Below, one piece after another: positions 59,930-64,000 of a DNA stretch of 64,000 bases. The notes below the pieces were generated by a model. It searched no databases, was not told where the DNA came from, and was given only the letters and a program-made list of their open reading frames with translations. Origin of the DNA: Sphagnum magellanicum (taxonomy: Eukaryota > Streptophyta > Sphagnopsida > Sphagnales > Sphagnaceae); NCBI GenBank assembly GCA_021904315.1, contig CM038918.1, positions 9,997,349 through 10,061,348 on the forward strand, read 5' to 3'. Position 1 is the first letter of the stretch. Every line of letters starts with the position of its first letter. The translations under genes were made by a program, and so were the position numbers.

Positions 59930-61413
59930 CGGTATAGGGGTACCCTACGGAGTAGGCTAGCTTAGCGGCCGTTTAATGGTAAGTCAATAGGACCGGCGAA
60001 AATGCCGGTCAGCCCTCGATTTGGACGGGGAGTTTCCACCGACGATTCACCGGGTGTTGTCTCTCTCCCTCGTGCGTGCTCTCTCTCTCTCTTTCCTCGC
60101 TCTCGCTCTCTCGCGGGCGCGTTGTTTGTAGACTTCGGGAGACGTCGCAATTGTGGAAGATCGGATTTGTTTTTGGATTCATCGCGCTGTTTTGTGGCAC
60201 AAACAAGCGTTTCTCTGCGTGGTATGAGGTTTATCGCTCTCTTTTTAGACTGACATTCTGTGTGAAATCGAAGCAGTGGTAGTGGAAGCCAGGAACGGAG
60301 GAAGACTATGAAACAACCCTAGGTCATTCAATTTTTGCTTCTGTGGTTTTCATGCATTGCAAGCTCTTGAATCCTTTCTCTCTGTCTTTGCCTCTCTCTT
60401 TCGCTTCTTAAGCAAGCCTAGTTTTCCAATTGTGTGTTCTGTGGTTTTTATGCATTGCAGGCTCTTTAATCCTTCTCTGTCTGTCTGTGTCTCTCCATCT
60501 GTCTGGAGTCTGTGTGGCTTTGCTTCTTAATGCCTTCAAAATATACTTTAGTTTGAGCTTTTTAATCAAAACTTCTAGTGTGAAGTTCTTTGTTCTTTTT
60601 AGTAGAAGCGTGTGCTGATATTTTCTTGCTTCGTTTTGTACTCTGCATGCAAAAGACTTTTGCTAATAGTAAGCAAACGTATTGGCTCACAGCGGTCCTA
60701 TCAGTTTTTTTGAAGCCTCTCATTCACCCTAGATTGGCAGCATTGTGTTTCTTCATCTGATTTTCTTTCTTGGTTGTTCTTCTTACTTTCCTTCAGTTTT
60801 CCTTGGTATTTTCTTGGTGAGCAATTTGATCGAAAGGTCATCACAATGCAATGACAATGCAATGCGTCAGCAGAAAACAAAACTTTCAGCCCTAATGACT
60901 CCCTTGAAATGCTTGAAATGCTAGTGTTATCAAGTTTCTGTCCATGAGGTTTTTAGCAGCACATTTGGACACCATTGGACGCTAGGATCCTGCTGCCACT
61001 TTGTGTGTTTCCTAAATCTTTGTAAACCTTTGTTGAAGTCACCTGTGAGAAATACTCGATTTTCATCATGTTTTTTCCTTCTTTCTGGTGAAAGATTTTG
61101 AGCAGAGCAGCAGTACATACTTATCCCATCCATGAATTGGGTGGTGGATTGTGCTTATATGTGTGCACCAATGTAGAAGATGTCTTAGCAAATGTGGCCT
61201 TTGTGCAGGACAACGGACATCCCTGATTATTTGAGCCTTGCATAGATGAGCGTGGGGGCATGCCATGCCCCTTAGTTTCTGTTTTTTTTTTCTGAGTCAG
61301 AATCAAATATCCCAGGAGCAAGAATTGGTCTGTGATTCTGTTGGTGATATCTTTGCTGGCTGGTGGGGAGCGGTGTTGCTCAGTCCCCCTGCACTATTGT
61401 GCTCGAAGGTGTG
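59930..61413 (+). promoter_or_regulatory. CpG-rich promoter and probable leader intron of the H+-PPase gene
   Basis: CpG density jumps at 59,930-60,300 against a CpG-poor background. A CT-rich tract (60,060-60,115), common in plant 5' leaders, lies in the middle. A likely donor (GTG|GTATGAGG, near 60,221) and an acceptor (TGCTCAG, about 61,382) would make a leader intron of about 1.16 kb, ending just before the start codon. Inferred from composition and splice signals only. Confidence 0.5.
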
Positions 61414-64000
61414 ATGTCCAATACATCCATGATGATGGACGACGATTCCAAGGATGTGGAGACAGCAATCATGGGGCCATACCAAGAGAAATCAAAGGCC
61501 TTTCCTTCATTGAAGAACAAAACCCCTCGGGTATATTCACTATGTTCCCATCTTACTATGCCATATTGAGGCACTGCTTGTAGACTGTTTCTCTTAAGTC
61601 CTCATCACTTCCATTCCAATCCTTTATGTGTCTTGCACCTGCTTCTCTTACATACTGTCTCAATCCCTCAAGCTTTGCAAATTTATTGAGATTGGCTCTT
61701 GGTTTTTGCCAAGGAAAAGAAGCTCAAATGATACAGTGCAATAAGGGGAAGTGCTGGGCTTTATGCAGCAGTGATGATATTTATATTCCATTTCCCATAT
61801 TGATCATTGATTTGTTGTGTTGTTGTGCTTCGAGCTGGGGTTGCAGGTGCTCAAGGCTTTTTTGAATCTAGACACCCGTGTGTATTATGGCCTTGCTCTT
61901 CTTACACTGCTATACATGTTCTATGTTGGGTCCTTGACCTCCCCGATTATTGTGTTCATATTTGTCCTGTGCACAGGCTGTATGATCTTCACAGCATACC
62001 TTGCACAATGGGTCCTTGCAAAAGATGAGGGTCCTCTTGAAATGAGTGAGGTATGCTCAATGCCCACATATTCATGCGTCTTCTGTTTGGAGATTGATAT
62101 TCTTTTCTTGTTCCCCAAACATAGAAGCAGACTAGAAGACTGTGAACATTAACCTTATGATAGGTTCCATACAGAAAAAGTTCACAATCAAGGTTACTTG
62201 TCAAATTTATTGAGTACATAACTGTTCTTCAATTCATCCTTCAGTAGTTGCTTGATTTGCCTTGCAGTGGAGAGTTTTGAATTTGTTCTTGTTTGACTAT
62301 CTTGGTTGCCTTAATTCTTTCTTTGAGGAAGAGGAATTACTATTTGTCTTGGTTTTAGCAGAATTTCTTGTTTCTAAACTTTGTGTCTGCAATGTTTTGC
62401 AGTCCTTTGAAGCAATACTGTACATGCAGGAACACAGATGGAGGTTGGGGGTTTAATGGTTTTCTTTTCATTGCAGATTTCAGATGCTATTCGAGATGGA
62501 GCAGAGGGGTTTTTCCGAACACAGTATGGGGCAATATCAAAGATGGCAGTAGTTCTGGCCTTTGTGATCTTTAGCATCTATCTTTTCCGCAAGACCACAC
62601 CTGAGCAAGAAGCAGCTGGCCTTGAAAAGTGAGTATGACTGCTTTTGACTTTGCCTGGGTGTTGTACTCATTCTACTTTCTGGTTCACTGCTATACAAGG
62701 CTCTGGTTCATTGCATTTCTAAACTCTTCTCTGAACAGATGTATGTTTCTCTTCTGTTTGGGTACAATCTACTTTTGCATTCAAATAGTTCTTCAAAGTT
62801 TTGCCCATCAGCAGATTATTCCTTGTGCAGATTTGCTAACAAAGGAAAACCATTATGCAGGTCAACTGTTGCCTCCATCACAGTTCTATCATTTCTCCTT
62901 GGAGCTCTTTGCTCAGGAATTGCAGGCTATGTAGGTATGTGGGTGTCCGTACGTGCCAACGTACGTGTCTCCAGTGCTGCGAGGCGCTCTGCTCGAGAAG
63001 CTCTCCAAGTACACCCATCTACCTACATTATCTCAGCAATGAACTGTTGCTTTATGAATAATCTTGACACAAAAATAAAATGTTTTACTGACACAGAAAA
63101 ACATCTTCTTGGGATACATGTGTAGGTGGCTCTCCGAGCTGGTGGGTTTTCAGCCCTTATTGTGGTGGGAATGACTGTGCTTGGAGTAGCAGTGCTTTTC
63201 TGCTCTTTCTACGTGTACTTGAATGTTGATGCACCTGGATCTGTGAGAATTACCGAATGTAAGTCACCTTTTTGCCACTTTGTGCACTCTGTTTTGGTGC
63301 ATTTCTCAACTGATGTTAGCAGAAGAATCTGCTTCCTGGTAGGGCTGGCTTGTTCCTTTGGTAAATGCACAGGAAGCTGTAATCACATGTCAAGAGTTGA
63401 GTTCACTCTATGCAGATGCCTTTTCTAAAATCAAGGTTGATTTTGTATTTGGCAGTGCCTCTGCTTCTTGTTGGCTATGGCTTTGGAGCCTCATTTGTGG
63501 CACTATTTGCACAACTTGGAGGTGGGATCTACACCAAAGCTGCTGATGTGGGAGCAGATTTGGTTGGCAAAGTGGAGCAAGGAATTCCTGAAGATGATCC
63601 AAGAAATCCAGCAGTCATTGCTGACCTTGTAATGATACCACAAACTTTCTGGGAGCTGGAGCTATGCTAGAGCTATTTGGATAGGGTTTGTCAGGCTACT
63701 TCAGGAAGTTACATGTTGAGGTGTTTTTGGGAGTTGAAAGGCTCATCACTTGTGGTTGAACAGTCCCATTCATCAGAAGCACATTGCCTGCATGAGAGGA
63801 CTCATATGGGGGTATTTTGTTTGTGTTTCAGAGTGGGTTTGGAACCATCTGTGAACTGAAGTGCTGTTGTTGAGTTTTCTCTGCAATCTTTTAGATATTT
63901 TCTGTGAACTGATGAGTGTTTCACTCCCTGTCTCCCTATACAGGTAGGTGACAATGTTGGGGACTGTGCTGCACGTGGTGCAGATTTGTTTGAAAGTATT
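61414..64000 (+). CDS. AVP2: Type II (K+-independent) membrane H+-pyrophosphatase, first 328 codons
   Basis: The exons are 61414-61530, 61847-62050, 62477-62628, 62861-63008, 63126-63258, 63456-63628 and 63944 to beyond the window. All introns are GT-AG with agreeing phases. The enzyme couples hydrolysis of pyrophosphate to proton transport; plant type II members sit in Golgi-derived membranes. Type II marks are plain: [54 protein letters not shown] and [20 protein letters not shown]. The pyrophosphate/Mg site [11 protein letters not shown] is at about residues 282-292, and [17 protein letters not shown] is in the last visible exon. At least five membrane segments fall within the visible part. 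The start [16 protein letters not shown] has alternative ATGs a few codons in. The missing 3' part would hold the Lys/Ala position that decides K+ dependence. Confidence 0.96.

Noticed and set aside
59962-60282. Short frames on both strands rich in Arg/Glu or Ser/Leu
   Set aside because: They come from the CT-rich leader tract and CpG-rich promoter of the H+-PPase gene.

Overview
The window looks like nuclear DNA of a land plant or close streptophyte, most likely one that still makes flagellated sperm (bryophyte, lycophyte or fern grade). The reasons are GT-AG introns of mostly 70-900 bp, a plant-type LEA_2 gene, a type II (Golgi-type) H+-pyrophosphatase, the plant form of complex I subunit NDUFB2, PIF/Harbinger-like MITEs with TTA/TAA target duplications, and a CEP120 homologue. 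CEP120 is a centriole/basal-body protein, not expected in flowering plants, which lack centrioles. I cannot name the species.

Layout, left to right: AT-rich repeats and a MITE (1-2.45 kb); LEA_2 gene (+, 2.85-5.11 kb) with an ABRE-like promoter site and a second MITE in intron 1; CEP120 homologue (-, 9.60-6.02 kb), convergent with the LEA gene; AT-rich DNA with a Ty3/gypsy fossil fragment (12.5-13.5 kb), a pogo/Tigger-like transposase relic (15.5-16.1 kb) and a third MITE (17.5-17.9 kb); a three-exon NDUFB2 gene of 71 codons (-, 19.37-18.70 kb); a 17-coding-exon BAG6-like gene of about 1127 codons (-, 27.98-20.79 kb) with a minisatellite next to its 5' end; about 15 kb of gene-poor AT-rich DNA (29.8-44.7 kb) with several minisatellites and a 2.2 kb satellite-like block built of about 24-bp and exactly 129-bp units; an unrecognised lysine-rich ORF (+, 44.73-45.45 kb); a NIFK-like nucleolar RRM gene (+, 47.06-49.79 kb) with telo-boxes upstream; 3.8 kb of AT-rich DNA; an unrecognised coiled-coil gene (+, 53.74-58.23 kb); and the first 328 codons of a type II H+-pyrophosphatase gene (+, 61.41 kb to the window edge).

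The genes do not form a pathway or cluster. They are ordinary eukaryotic housekeeping genes: stress/LEA, centriole, respiratory complex I, protein quality control, ribosome biogenesis and Golgi proton pumping. CpG dinucleotides are scarce across most intergenic DNA but concentrated around inferred gene starts, as expected of a heavily methylated genome with unmethylated promoters. Exon models were built by eye from reading frame, splice sites and intron phase. I saw no bacterial-type system, CRISPR array, tRNA or rRNA gene.
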